From Xiphias gladius (Eukaryota; Chordata; Actinopteri; Istiophoriformes; Xiphiidae): a DNA stretch of 64,000 bases. Of the stretch, positions 12,393 to 24,902 are shown in pieces. A model generated the notes under the pieces. That model saw only the letters and a list, made by a program, of their open reading frames with translations. It had not been told where the DNA came from and made no database searches. How positions within the stretch are numbered: the first letter of the stretch is position 1; each line of letters starts with the position of its first letter. Location: contig NC_053417.1 in NCBI RefSeq assembly GCF_016859285.1, forward strand, positions 24,741,206 through 24,805,205, written 5' to 3'. The position numbers were made by a program, and so were the translations under genes.

Positions 12393-15300
12393 CTCCGGCG
12401 TAAACAACTTTCTTCCAGGCCTGGGACTCCAGCACTCTGTCATGGGGGTAGAAGTTCTGACTGATCATGAAGAGGATCATGGCCACTGCGATGACGCGCA
12501 GCACGCCCATGTTTCCCCCTGACAGCAGAGAGGCGCTGGCCAGGATGGCAGAGGAGTAGATGCAGGGCAGGCCACGGTACATGAATGGGATCCCTGAGGA
12601 CCAAACAAAAATAAACCTCCAGTAAGTCCTTTAACTAAATAAAGTGTGAGTGAGATCCGGCAGAAAGCCATAATGAGATAGGGTTCGATAGGGTAAACCA
12701 CTCAGGCAACATCAGTTACACAGCTTACAGGATACAATAGCACTACGTTTTAGGACTTACCGCTTGAGAAGAAACAGAGGCGGACGAACACAGACAGGAC
12801 GTAACACATGCACAGGATGTTGTCCAGCAGGTCAGATGTCCTCAGGAGCAGCGACGTGGCGATCCCGAAGGTTGTGAAGTCGGCAAAATCATCCAGCTTC
12901 GCACCTGAGCATGAAAAAGAAAAACGGGAATACACGTGGCTCCGTCAAGTTCGCAGTGCGGCACGAATTGTATATGTGTTAGGACTTGCTGACGGACAGA
13001 ACCAAAAATATTGCATTCTGAATAATCGGCTTTAGAAATGTTACTTGTGAGCACCAACTGTCCTATAATTACACTACTTCAAAAGTCCGGCAGCACCGTG
13101 GTCCCGAGTTTACACTTTAAAAAGGCCGGGGTAGATATGTTATCATCTCTCCAGCATGGTGACCGCTAACGTTACCGACACGTGACAGTGCTGTGGAGCG
13201 TGTACGTGCAAAAATCCCCAAGTGGAAATTTCAGTGTCAGCCCAACAGGCGGCCATTCTATAAACAACATTCTCCACTGCCTTGTCCCTTTATCCCTCAG
13301 GAGAACGGAGCATGTTTTTAGCGGATGAGGATGAGGTGATTCGGGCCACGGCTCGAATGAACGAGGTGGAATTCCACAGCCCAGGGTCAACAATTTTAGC
13401 AATTTCAGATATGCAGAGAACCCAAAGCAACGGGATAAAATAGACAATTGGAGCATGATCCCATGGAATTAGGTTGCTAAATCAGAAAGTGATTGTTCAT
13501 TTGACAAAATACGTGGGGGGGCACAACAACATCCACCTGCAAAGTCATGCAGAAAAACCCTGTCGTGGCACAAAGCCCCCTGAAATGTGCAGCCAACGAT
13601 GTATTGTGATGCACCTGGGAGCTATTTTGGGATTCTGAGAAAATGTGTACTTGCACACTGGAAGCAATGTTAAAACAGCTATTTGTGCCTCCTGATTTAC
13701 TATATATGGCGCTACGACCTTTTGAAAACACACCATCGGTGGTACACTTAATATTCTGTGAATTTGCCTTGGGTGCCTCTTAATTAAGGGGGGGACCACA
13801 AAGGGGATGTCATCCCATTTACATTCACACCGAAACCCTCGAACCTGACAGTAGCTCTGTAACTTGCAGACTCTTTAGAAATATAGAAACAACTAAAAAG
13901 ACACTGATTTGATAAAGCTTGAATTACATTATATTAAATATGTATGATTCTTCTCTTGGAGACTTTGTAAGACTATCCAGAGTATTTCAATGGCTGAGTT
14001 TCCTTTTACTGGAACCCTTTGTTTAAGACTTTGCGTGAAAGTCCGGACAAAGGACTGTGCAGCAAGCCCTGCCAACACCCTGGTCGGATTTTATCTTTGG
14101 TAAGAGCTATTGACCACAACACTCCACTTACCCAGTGCCGAGCAGGCATCGAGTCGCCTGGCAACTGCTCCATCTGCCAAATCCAGCAGGTAGCCAATCA
14201 GAACCAGCCAACATGCGGCATGATGGTGCCTGAACAAAACGAGTGAGTGTTAGGTTAAGCTATTTGATGACAGCAACCCATTTCAAAGGGTAAAATATCT
14301 GCAGGTTCTTGCCAGTGGAAAAGGGCTGAAACTAGTGCTGGATAGATTTCAACAATGTTACAGATAAAGGTAAATAATTGTCTTTCTCCAATAGAGAATT
14401 ATTATCTTTAGGCCAGGTTCCCTGACACTGGATTTTCTGACCTGCTCTTGCCAGTTCCTCTTTAGACAAAGCTTAGCAGAGTTCATCTGGTAAGGGCAGA
14501 GACCTGTCATCATTATAGGCATTACGTACCGTACGGTGGCCCTGAGAGGCAAAACATAACAACGCTGGGGGGGAAAAAAACATGAATAAATAGGGAAAAC
14601 ACTACAACATGTTACAAAAACAGAAAACTCAAAAATATTTCTCAAAACATATTAACAAATGATATTTTCCCGATCTGGTTTTTCTGATGTGTTTTCTTAA
14701 ATGTTGTGTTTCCTGTTTAGTCAATTCATATTCTCTAACGTTGTGTTTTCAGAAATGCCATTGTGTTTGAAGGTTTGGTTTTTTTCTTTACTCCTAAATG
14801 ACTTTTGTGAAACGTTGCCGTGTTTTCTCATTTGGCATGAGTTTTCTAAAATGTTACGTTTTCATTCATCATTTAGTTACTGTCTTTCCTGATTCCTGGT
14901 TAATGTGTTTTCTAGAGTGTTTTATGTTTTGTTTATGCTTTTTCATCCAATTTTGTCGAGTTTTGCCCCTCAGTGCTACCGTAAGTTATGTTTCACATAG
15001 TAAAATCCAATGGTGGCGTGTTCACTCACCCATTGAGGCTGCTGAGAATGGAGGCCATGCCCATGACCATGTTGGCAACTGACAGAGCATTTGCCGCATT
15101 TTTACGCGCAAACTCCTTGATCTGGAGCCCTGTGGCCTGATCGCTCAGAAAGAGCTTGTTGGTGCACTGGAAGAAACCTGAGACCACACAACAGCAGCAG
15201 TTAGTAGTTGTCTGTGTCAGGTCAGTAACCTCTGCTGTGGTTTAAGAGAAAAGCTAAAACCCTACTGTGATTGGGTGACCATGCCACCTGACCTTTTGAT

Positions 15301-17753
15301 GAATGAGTCTGAATGGGAATAGTGTGCTAATTATAATCCCAGTTTGAGTCAAACTTCAGCTCAGGTGAGAGGAAAAAGGTGTAAAAATTCTTACAGTAAT
15401 CTTAATGAATTACCAGTCACACAGTAGCTCAGTAATAATATTTTGTGTATCATCTAGTGGGAATCCATATTGCAGGCTAGTGTAGCACATGTTCGCATAT
15501 GTGTTTTATTTATTTATTGTATTTAAATCAAAATATTACTATCAAACTGAATCCCAACGTCTTATGTAAAAGAAGTTATCACTTACCACGACGTATGTTT
15601 ATTGGACGGAGACCGACCTTACGATACATTCATCCATTTTCAGATCACTAAAATGCATTTGTTACTGTACATTCATTCAATAAGGGGGTGCAAAGCCTGC
15701 CACATGCAACATTAAAGAGTGCCTCATCAATTAGTCTTTACATCATCATCAGTTCTATCTATGCAATAAACATATACATATTTTAATTATTTAAAAAAAA
15801 AATGGCCACAATGACATGCATTAAACTTCCAACATCGAGGTAATATTTGGAAAGGAAAAAAATGTCAAATACACACAAATACTGGTGTGGGGAGCAAGCT
15901 ATGAGCACTTAGGGGGACCACCACATACATCCAATGGCTACAGTGAGTGTGAGCTGGACCTACTGCATTGACACATACCAGACATGAGATCAATTAGCCT
16001 GTTCACTCTGATAAAACACAGTGACCTGAGGCGAGGGCATGGCAGTAGCCCTCACGTGGCCAAGTGTGCTCAAATCTATAATGCTACCGCAGCATGCCCT
16101 GGCTTCAATGGAGATTGTGCTATTAAGATGAATCTAGAATCTTACCTGCTTTCAGTGTTTTTATAACACGCAGTTTACATTTTAATACTCAACTGCATGG
16201 GGTTATATCGTCAATAGTCATAGTTTAACGGGCCATTTGTTGACTGAGAGTGCAACTGGCAAAAGTTGTAATTATAACTTGGTATGTTTAGTGGTACGGG
16301 TGACATAAAATTTTGCTGTATGAACGATAGTAAAAGCTACATTCACTATCTTAGTCAGCAAGATGGAATGACTGCTGACGCTGCCTCCCTCCAGCCAAAA
16401 ACTGCCTCTGCCCCCACAAAGCTGGGATGTTTTTTAATGAAGACAAAGAAATCTTTGTTTTCTGTCTGCCCTCTCCCTTGGGAGCTTATTATTTTCTCTC
16501 AAGTCATAGTACTGCCCAAGACAGTATGCACAGAAAAAGGACCTGCAAAGTTTAAAGATTTTTAAATGTTGCAGTAGCAACCCTTCAAGTGTTTTTCACC
16601 CTGAACTTCCTGTGATTCCAAAGCCAGGCGAGTTCAAGAGACTCTTCATCTGAAAGAAAACAGCGTATGAGACACAGCAGAAGGCAACAATAACTTACAC
16701 TTTTACTTGACAGCATGCTTTTCACTTCTCATTTGGAACTTTAACACAAGTTACAACCTGGCATTTTTTTTTTGTGGATATTGTCTGAAAACGTTTCATG
16801 GGAAAACGCAGCACGTCAGTGGATGCAGACAACGATCTGCATTTTTCTGAAAAATCGTGCAATTGCAAAGTTTTTCTACATGAATATTCAGGTTCGGTTA
16901 CTTTTGCCATTGGAGAGCCACATGTGCGGCTCCATGTGCATCGAAGTCTGCCGGGTTACAGAGCTTGCGGTCAAGCTTTAGTCGAACCACTTAATACACT
17001 GTCTTGGTCACTAATAAAAAGAAGATAAAGCCAGAGCCAAAAACACTGTCAATCTCAAGCAGGTCTCTATTTGTGGATTGCTGCCTAATGAGTGCAAAGC
17101 ATGATGGGAAAGACCTCGTTATGTAATGCTCTGCTATGTTACCTGGTAACAACTAAAAAGACTAAATGAAAAACAAGAAAAAACAATTCACAACAGGGAC
17201 AATGAGAAGTGAACTTACTACACCATTAATATTATTTACCGTACATTTAAGGTTTAACTGTGTTTTATGATAATGAGATATAGTAAAAAAAAAAAAAAAT
17301 GACAAAGAAATTGCAATTCATTATAAATAGAGTAGAGCAGTCATAGGAGATTCAATCATATAAATTCTATTGGGTGTGGTTTCTTAACGGGTAACGTAGT
17401 TTCGACGTATAAACTGACATGAGTTCATGTTATCCAACCATAAAACACTTTCCCCGAGCTACTCAAACACTGTACAGCCCACATTATTGTATGTGAAAAG
17501 TAATAATGATGCCCCACGCCTTGATCTGCACGAGTGCGCTCCTTGTTGTACGTGCGTGATTACTTTTACAAAGTTCACTGGTTATTCCATTCCATCCTGT
17601 CCGCGCATCTTTGGGACCCCCTTCCACATTGAATCCAAGAAGACCCCGATTTTTTTTTTTTTAAACTCTGGCACCCATGCCCCTACAGTCATCCAGGCTA
17701 AATGTGAGATGGAGAAACAAGCACGTACCAGAGGAGGAAGTCAGGAGGATCAT
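12393..17753 (-). CDS. tmem269: CDP-alcohol phosphotransferase-family membrane protein, probably tmem269 (3' end unresolved)
   Basis: Predicted multipass membrane protein of the class-I CDP-alcohol phosphotransferase fold (PssA-like). Minus-strand coding exons: 17753-17729 (start in exon 17780-17729), 15177-15030, 14229-14132, 12904-12761, 12593-12393. All borders are GT/AG and phases agree, giving 205 residues before the unresolved last exon. The signature D-G-x2-A-R-x8-G-x3-D-x3-D is intact: D77, G78, A81, R82, G91, D95, D99. It is preceded by ANALSVANMVMGMASIL, typical of the first helix of PssA-type enzymes, and followed by several hydrophobic helices and NFYPHDRVLESQAWKKVVY. The family transfers a phosphatidyl or phospho-alcohol group from a CDP-alcohol at a membrane. 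The substrate cannot be read from sequence. An in-frame stop just upstream of the ATG supports the start. The symbol rests on memory of vertebrate TMEM269. Confidence 0.65.
13000..14100. other. Intronic DNA of the tmem269 gene
   Basis: Between the exons ending at 14132 and starting at 12904 I see no further coding segment. Open frames here lack splice context and similarity. Confidence 0.5.
15178..17728. other. Intron of the tmem269 gene
   Basis: A 2.5-kb AT-rich intron between the first two coding exons. It has short A/T runs and no recognised exon, RNA gene or element with clear ends. Confidence 0.5.
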
Positions 17754-18079
17754 GATCGTCTCTGGCTCACAATACAACAGCTGAAAGACAGAAAACGTAT
17801 ACATCACATTGGCTTCCATTGCACTGAACTGTGCATACATTTTCAACGCAGTAGAAAAGTATGTTTTGGTATTTTTAACTTTAAAATAATAATTAACTTC
17901 TACTAAATCCTCCTAAATAAGATTTTTCCCCCCCGTTTTGGAAGCCATATGTCTGCACGTTTAGCCATCATGGCCAGCTGAAAATATGCATCCTGAAGGA
18001 ATTTGTAGTCTCAAATGCATCCCTTCAAAACTTTGACTCGATATCTGTCGGTTTAACATCTGGGTTGTCACATTACGGC

Positions 18080-18850
18080 TGAATCAGTAACGTTTTGGTG
18101 CAGGTCTCGCGCGTAACAACACGCGCTCCCGCCTCCCCCGTCCACCTTTACTTTATCTCCTGAAATCGCGCCGATGGAAACCCTGGACAACGTGGCGCGC
18201 TCTGTGCCGCGGAGCTCGGCCGTTGGCCCGTCCTTTAACGCTCCCCGCATCGTCCCACTCTGCCTCTGCTCCCGGGGGCCACGGCTCTCGCTGGTGTTTT
18301 TCGCGCGTCCCCCGGCCGCTCCGCGGGGGGCTCGGTACGCACAGAGAAACGCACCTTCCGCGAGCATCAAAGCCCCTTCCACCCCGCGCACCGCAGCGCC
18401 ACGGCGCCCGGGAGCGGACGCAACGCGCCAGGCGCGCGTGCGGCGCTGCCTCGCGTCCCATCATCTTGGAGCAAAAGACCGGGGACAAGTGGCGCAACTG
18501 CGTCACAGCTTAGTGGACCGACGAAGATGCAAAGCGGGCCTACGTTGTGAACTTAAACTAGCCTGCCTAGTCCCCCTCGACACCCCACACACACACACAC
18601 ACACACACGCACAAAGCCCCTTCATCTTACCTGAGATGATCACAGACTCTATAACAAAATCAAATGATGGAGACGTCTGAACGCGCGCCCACACGCCAAA
18701 AAAAAAACCCCCCTCACTGTCGCGCTTTCTCTCCCTCTCCTTCTCGCGCGGGACCGACCTCTGTCCACGTCTGTCCGTCGACCGGCTCGAGGGCTTAAAG
18801 CTGCTACGTGCACACACAACACATGGCCGTTTACCTGTCAACTTTACAGC
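18080..18850 (-). promoter_or_regulatory. CpG-rich promoter region and 5' UTR exon of the tmem269 gene
   Basis: A donor at 18630 on the minus strand (CTCAG followed by gtaagat) ends an upstream exon that splices to the acceptor before 17780. The joined frame carries a TGA shortly before the coding ATG, so this exon is untranslated. Sequence at 18.1-18.5 kb is strongly GC- and CpG-rich, and a short CA microsatellite sits at 18585-18608. Long open frames on both strands here are by-products of GC content. The exact transcription start was not determined. Confidence 0.5.
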
Positions 18851-19402
18851 CGCTTTTCTGGCGCGTCCCTTTAAAGACCAAGGGTAACTCCGCTAGAATA
18901 TTCCACCGGAAATGACGCCCTCCCGTCGCTTCTAGCTTTTTCCATGATATCTTCGGGCCATTTCTCGATGGCGACCGCTGTATTGGATACATATTGAACA
19001 CAAAGACGTACAGGAATGTCTGTAGACTGGAGATGTTGTGTATTGTTTGAGATTCTTTCTCTTCCTTTTCTTTTCTTTCCTTTTCTTTTTTTTTGCCTAC
19101 AAATAAAAACTTGTGATCAAACGGTGATATGATAAAATGTGATAAAAGTATCACACACGTCAAAGTAAAAGAGCAAACCTCTCTTTTGCTAAAAGTAGCT
19201 ACGAGACAGGCTTCTACTACTACTGCTATTATTATTATTGTTGTTGTTGTTACTTGAATGTTGAGACCATGAGGGCAATAAAGTCACAGTTGGGCATCAC
19301 AATCACACGTCCCTGTGAAATGAGCACATGATGTTATAGCCTACTGTGCAATGTTCTCTATATTGCCTTTGTGTGTGTGCGTGTGTGCGTGCGTGCGTGA
19401 CT

Positions 19403-19632
19403 TCAGGAGGTCAGATGTCGTGTCAGCGACGGGTTTTTGGCGCTGCCATTCGCCAATAGTTCAGTCGAACCAATGAAAAGCAGTCGTCGGCTGAGGGTGG
19501 TGGGTTTTTTCTTCGTCAATGCCGCGCTGCCCCCTTCGCGAGCAGGAACGACCCAACTAACGCGAGGAGAACCGTGAGACTCCAGCTCTCGTTTTTGACC
19601 CACAAGTGCCGGCTCTCGGGATCAGCCAGTGG
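19403..19632 (+). promoter_or_regulatory. CCAAT-containing promoter-like segment with possible first exon
   Basis: A locally GC-rich island holds two plus-oriented CCAAT boxes close together (near 19452 and 19471) and ends in a plausible donor after 19632 (GGACG followed by gtaacc). It lies upstream of, and divergent from, the tmem269 promoter. No recognised coding sequence begins here. It may start a plus-strand transcript that uses the exon-like segment at 20740-20850. Confidence 0.35.
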
Positions 19633-20739
19633 ACGGTAACCCTTCACATTATGGTCCAGCAATTAACCCTTAATTGAATAATGCCTCACTACCATCAACC
19701 AGTTCTGATAAATCATATAAATGACTTGATACCCTTAGAAAGGACACACAGACATACATTTTTATATTATCGTCATTATTACTAAGTTTGTCCATGTTGT
19801 CCGTGTTGTGTAATGTGTTACACCCGCCGACTTGTTGCAGCACATTGCACTATTCATTTGCTGAGGCAATGAATGACTGAGCGTTACCAAATTACTGAAT
19901 CAGCTTGCATGCCAGACTGCAATTATAGTTACAGATTAATCAGAATATTAGTTAACCATGACCGATCAGCATAAGACCTTTAAGACCAAGATGCACACAT
20001 TTGACTACTAATTGACCAGTAAGAAGTGGATGATTAAGGGTCGATTTCACAGATATATGTACAGTGCATGTAAAGCAGTTCCAGTGGAATTTATTTCATG
20101 CTGGCCTAAGCAATTTTCTAGCACTCTGGGCTGGACTCCCTCTGTCTGCAAAGGTACGAGGTCCGCCTTCTTTTTAAATAGAGTCCCCACACATTGATTC
20201 AGTTTAAGCAGATTCACGTCAGTGCAGATTAACGAATGACTACATAAACTATGTGAATGAGCAAATGTAGGGGGACCGGTGGATTTGCACTCGAATGGAA
20301 AATAAATTCCCATGAGACACATCATCCATTAAATCTTATAGTCCCTGTGATGCTGCTGCATGGCTAAACTCCAAGCTCCAAAGTTCACCGAAACATTGTC
20401 AAGGTGAGATGGGCAAAGTTAAATCTCATTTCTGTGCTACACACAGCCCAGGTCCTTTTACTTTCTTCTGTCACAATAATAACAAAAGTAAACACAGTAA
20501 CAGTAAAAATGGACTGCAGACTACAGATGAGTTAATCGTCTAAAAGTTATCGGGACTGAAGGTGTAAGGTCATAAAAAGAAATGCAGCCTGAGAGGTTTT
20601 TATTTTTATAATATAAACGTGTTTTGTCTACAAATAGACATTCTTTGGATCAGTCTGAATGTGTCACCATCTGATGCTTACAGTAATCACAACCGTTCTC
20701 GTTTTTCTTTCTTCTCTTGTGTTAACTGCTGATATTTAG

Positions 20740-20850
20740 GTTTTATTCAACGAAGACTCCGCTCTGTGGAGTCTGGATCTGGACGTTCACCTGCATATCA
20801 CAAATATGCAACTGAAACTCCGATGACCCCACAGGACATCCCGTTTCTAG
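20740..20850 (+). other. Exon-like segment, plus strand, product unknown
   Basis: A strong pyrimidine tract (about 20700-20720) and TTTAG acceptor precede this 111-nt segment. It ends at CTAG followed by gtatgt, a good donor. In phase 1 it is open throughout and would encode a polar peptide containing RRLRSVESGSGRSPAYHKY and TPQDIPFL. In another frame it is open to a TGA at 20821-20823. I do not recognise either product and found no partner exons. It lies just downstream of, and antisense to, the WxxW gene. Confidence 0.3.
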
Positions 20851-20914
20851 GTATGTGTAGGTTGAAATAACAACACTTTGGGGGCAAATGATCTGCCAGT
20901 TATATTTTGTCGCG

Positions 20915-20920
20915 TTTATT
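20915..20920 (-). other. Candidate poly(A) signal (AATAAA) for the WxxW gene
   Basis: TTTATT on the plus strand, about 250 bases past the stop codon of the minus-strand WxxW gene, is a normal distance for a short 3' UTR. Confidence 0.55.
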
Positions 20921-21170
20921 CACGTCGTAATGTAAAAACATACCAGGAGGAAACCCTGCTACATGAAAATGTGGGTGTTTGCTATTTTCTCCAAGTCCTG
21001 AGAGAGATGTTATGTTGTTGGGAATGAGACAAAATTGTGAAAAGAAAAAAAAAAAAAAAAGATACACGAGGAATCCTACAAGACAAAATGGTATAAAGGC
21101 TAACAATGATAATTACTAAACACCCTCCACTGACAGTAAAAGCCCTAAGTAATTGTTGACCACTCATTAT

Positions 21171-24100
21171 TCATACTGTGCAGAAAGCCATCGGGCAGGT
21201 AAAGCGGACCTTGTAGTCTCGGCAGCGTTTTCCACCGGGCTGCTCGTCATTCACACAGGCAAAGCCACGAGTAGCGTCGTATCTGCAAAATGCACAGTAC
21301 GCAGTCTGTTAAAGGGGCACGTCACCCGTTTTACACACGCAGTTCAGCTTAGTCGTCACGAGGAGAACCGCCTGCCGACAGCTGTATAACGCCTTCTGGG
21401 GCTCGGGAGGGAGCTTTTCTAGACCCTGAAAAATAACCCCGATGACGTCAGAGTGATGTCGTTCGGGGTTATGCCAGCTCGGGTTTGGACGCGGTGCATT
21501 TTTATAACAGAAAGCCCTTCCGAGAGAGAAAATCAAGCTATTCCTTCAACCCTGGGACTCAGATAACGATGTTTGCAATGCGGTGCTTGTTCCAGCAGCT
21601 CTTCAACCCCTTTAATGTGATCGATATCTAGAGAGAATGGCTAGAATTTGTTCGTAATGTCATTGCTTTGGTACAGTTAATATCATCCTCTGTGTCCACT
21701 GAGCGTCAGTCTCCCTTTTCTATGTGCCGACTGTGATGCCAGCTTTTTTTCTTTACTTATCAACGTTTGGCTGCGTCGCTGTCAGTCCCGCAACTCACAC
21801 TTGAAAGACGTCGCCGGTCTTGTGCGCGGAGACACCGGAGAGTGTCACGGCTTCAATGGCCACAGGCTGGGCGCAGACCCGACTGGGATATAGCATCTGC
21901 AGCTGGAGGAGGGTCTCGTAGTCCCCTTTCCCCGTGGGACTGTCCACGTCGAACCAGCGTGTCCTGCAACCTGCCAAACAGTGGAAAACATATGGGGGCG
22001 TATGGAGACGCAGACTTTGATCTTCTGACACCGGTCCTCTGATTCAGATTTATTTGAACTGGGTTCTATAGGTTGTGATATTTGTTTTTCATCACTTTAT
22101 ACATCTACAGAGCTAATGTGTAGCCTAAGGTCTTGCTGTTTTCTCACAGCTCTGATTTTGAATTTTGGGGTCAGAAAAAAAAACTGAAGCACGGTTTTAT
22201 AATACAGAGTCAGAAGTCGTGCTGAGACCAAATGAATCCTACCTGCGGGAAATCTTACCCTGACAGAAGTCTGAAGGACAGGTCAGTATCACTTGATAAT
22301 CCTCACATTGTTTACTTTTCTGCTTTTCATTGATGCATGCAAACCCAAAAGTGACATCGTAGCTGGAATATTTCAAAAAAGAAAAGAAAAGAAAAAGCTG
22401 AATTAGGCATTCCTCATGAAAAAGGCTGCTTGACTGAATCCAAGTCTGAACCTGTATGCTTGGTGCCAAAACAAGGTGCTTACGAGAGGTAGGTGTCTCC
22501 GGTGTGATCGGCGGACATTCCTCGTGTCGTCTCGGCCTCGATGCTGATTGGGTTTTTGCAGACTTGACCGGGGAAGGTTTTCATCAGCTGCGGTATGGAC
22601 TCAACATCCCCCTCTTCTGATGGCTTACCACTGTTCAGCCACCGCGTCCGGCACTGCGCCGACACTGAGCGGAGGTTACAAGTGGACGGGAAAACAAATG
22701 AAGTCTGAAAGCACTCAAGCTCAGCAGGAACAAGAATGTGCATCCCTGATGTGTGTGTGTGTGTGTGCATGTGGACGCTTGTATGGATGGGTGATTTTTT
22801 ATTTATTTAAACATGGATGATATAGATACACATTTTTAAAGAGGAAAAAGAAACGCAAAAGCTTCCATGTATATGGGACATCTCGCTGAAGATAATTTCA
22901 TTGATTTTGTGTGTGGACATGGGTAAGATTTACACTTTTGAGCATCTCACAGTGTGCTGATGTAGCAGGGGGAAAAAAAGTCATAAAAACAGAAAATAAT
23001 CAGCCATCCCTGTTGTATACACAAGGTCAGCTGACCAGTTTTTACCAGTGTGTATGGGCAATTAAGGGTTTCCACTTAATCCAACCCGTATGCCTTTGTG
23101 AATATTCAGAAAATAGTTTAAAAAAAAATAATTTACTGGGCAATCTGGAAGCTAATTCTTTTCACAGTAATGAGATCACTCCAAAGGAAACAAGGCCGAG
23201 CAAAATACCTTGACAGAACTCTTTCGGACATGTAAACCTGACTCTGTAATCTTCACAATCCCTGCTCTCCTGAGCCGCGTTTACACAGGCAAACCCATAG
23301 GTGGCGTCATAACTACAAGAAACGGAGGAGATGACAATGACAGATGAGCGCAGACGAGAGTCCTCGCTCCTCAGGTAATGCGACTGATGTCAGTTTTGTT
23401 GTTTAAAAATGCTGCTGTTAATCTCACTTTAAGAAGGTGTCTGAAGTGTTGGAGGCAGGTTCCCCAGAGATGGTCTGGACCTCGATGGCTATTGGCTGGG
23501 GACAGATTTCTCTGGGGTATATGGGGAGGAGGTCACTGAGGACCTCATAGTCTCCGTTTCCTGTTGGATCATCATGATCGAACCAGCGCGTCCTGCACTC
23601 TATAAGCAATGAGGGATGAGATTACACTAAAAAAATCATTACCGATAAAACAAAAAAAATCGAGGTTGTAACACATACCGGCGCAGAACTGTCCGGTGCA
23701 GGTGAACATGATCTTGTAATCTTCACACTGTCTCCGCGTCTGCTCTGAGTTAAGGCACAAAAGGCCCTCTGATGCACTGTAACTGCAAAACACGGCCATC
23801 ACATTTGAATGTTACACTTGGCTGAAGTCTACCGCCACAAATCTGCCGTCATATCCAAAAGTCTGAGTCCAAGTGACGTGCTGTTTCATCATTTTTTAAA
23901 GGTGCTACCTCATTGAGTAAATGATCCGCTGTCACCTGTCTCCTCGGGTCAGGTATAAAATTACAGCCTTTAAAGGTCAAGCTTTGATTAATTGAACAAG
24001 ACTTTGGTATTTCTGGTCCACGCTAAGTATTTAAACTTGTCTTTTTTCCTTGTTGAGCTGGTTTTGAAACAACATAGAAGATGCTGTTAATATTAGTCGA

Positions 24101-24902
24101 TACCAGCTATTAGTTGTCGGAACTACAACAACACACATTGTGTATTAGGAAGGGACAAATATTGGACGACAAATACTGCGTGTCAGCTGGTAAAAATACC
24201 TTTGAGCAAAGCTCCTCTGTTCGATTTGTTTCCGTTCTAAAACATTCTTAAATAAATACCAGACAGTTATTAAAATATTCTGTCTCTATTATTCATAAGA
24301 ACATGAAATGAAACGGTTTCTTCTCAGACTTCGTACAACATAAACCACCAGTCATAGTTCTCCGATGTCAGCTCAGTACTGTAAGTCTTTACGTGCGGAA
24401 GGCGTTCCTGGTGTGCGGCCCCTTGATCCCAGAAACAGTCTCGGCCTCCATGTCCACTGGATCGGAGCAGATCCTTGACCGGTGTTTCGTCCTCAGGTCA
24501 GCCAGGAGCTCTGAGTCCCCGTCTCTGGAGGCATCTCCTTCATCAAACCAGGCTGTCTTACAGGCTGGGGAAGGAGAGGGTTAGGTCTAGACAATCTGCT
24601 GGCCATTGCTGCTTCATTTTTTTTAAAGAATACAACAAAAGAAAACCCCAAAAAGTAATGCAGGGCTTACTTTCCAATGCCGTGGCAAATAAGTGGAGGT
24701 CTGGAGGAACAAGAGGTAACTGATCAGGTAAAACTTTGATCCTAATGTCTGGTAAATGATCGTGTATATGAAATAATAAAATAAAATAATCATTCTTTTT
24801 TTTTTTTTTTTTTTTTTACCTGATACTAGAAGACACCAGATTGCAAAGCTCTAAAATAACAGCATGCAACAGGAAACAAATTAACCACCAAGGATTCACC
24901 AT
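21171..24902 (-). CDS. Secreted protein with four tandem WxxW (Mucin2_WxxW-type) domains
   Basis: Minus-strand exons: 24902-24827, 24700-24671, 24564-24393, 23782-23679, 23599-23428, 23312-23209, 22664-22484, 22362-22259, 21970-21799, 21282-21171, giving 408 aa. Residues 1 to about 22 ([19 protein letters not shown]) look like a signal peptide. Four repeats follow at about 36-127, 128-219, 220-314 and 315-408. Each has C-x-T-x-W-(F/L)-(D/N), an acidic GD-x-E segment, C-x-x-P-x-x-(I/M)-E, and a second half with GF-x-C-x-N...C-x-DY-(K/R/Q)-V...C. Cysteine spacing matches the WxxW domain of CILP, mucin and otogelin-type extracellular proteins. No TSP1, Ig or VWD domain is present. Every domain uses one long exon (172 or 181 nt) and one short exon (104 nt, 112 with stop), split at the same phases. 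Weak point: exon 1 must use a poorer donor after 24827; the better donor after 24820 shifts the frame. Teleost relatives are often labelled CILP-like or mucin-5AC-like. Function unknown. Confidence 0.75.

Noticed and set aside
13172..13799. Minus-strand open frames of 84-94 codons
   Set aside because: They lie inside a tmem269 intron, lack exon borders and resemble no family.
18068..18680. Overlapping long open frames on both strands in the GC-rich region
   Set aside because: They are open on both strands because of GC and CpG richness. They have no family similarity and overlap the tmem269 promoter.
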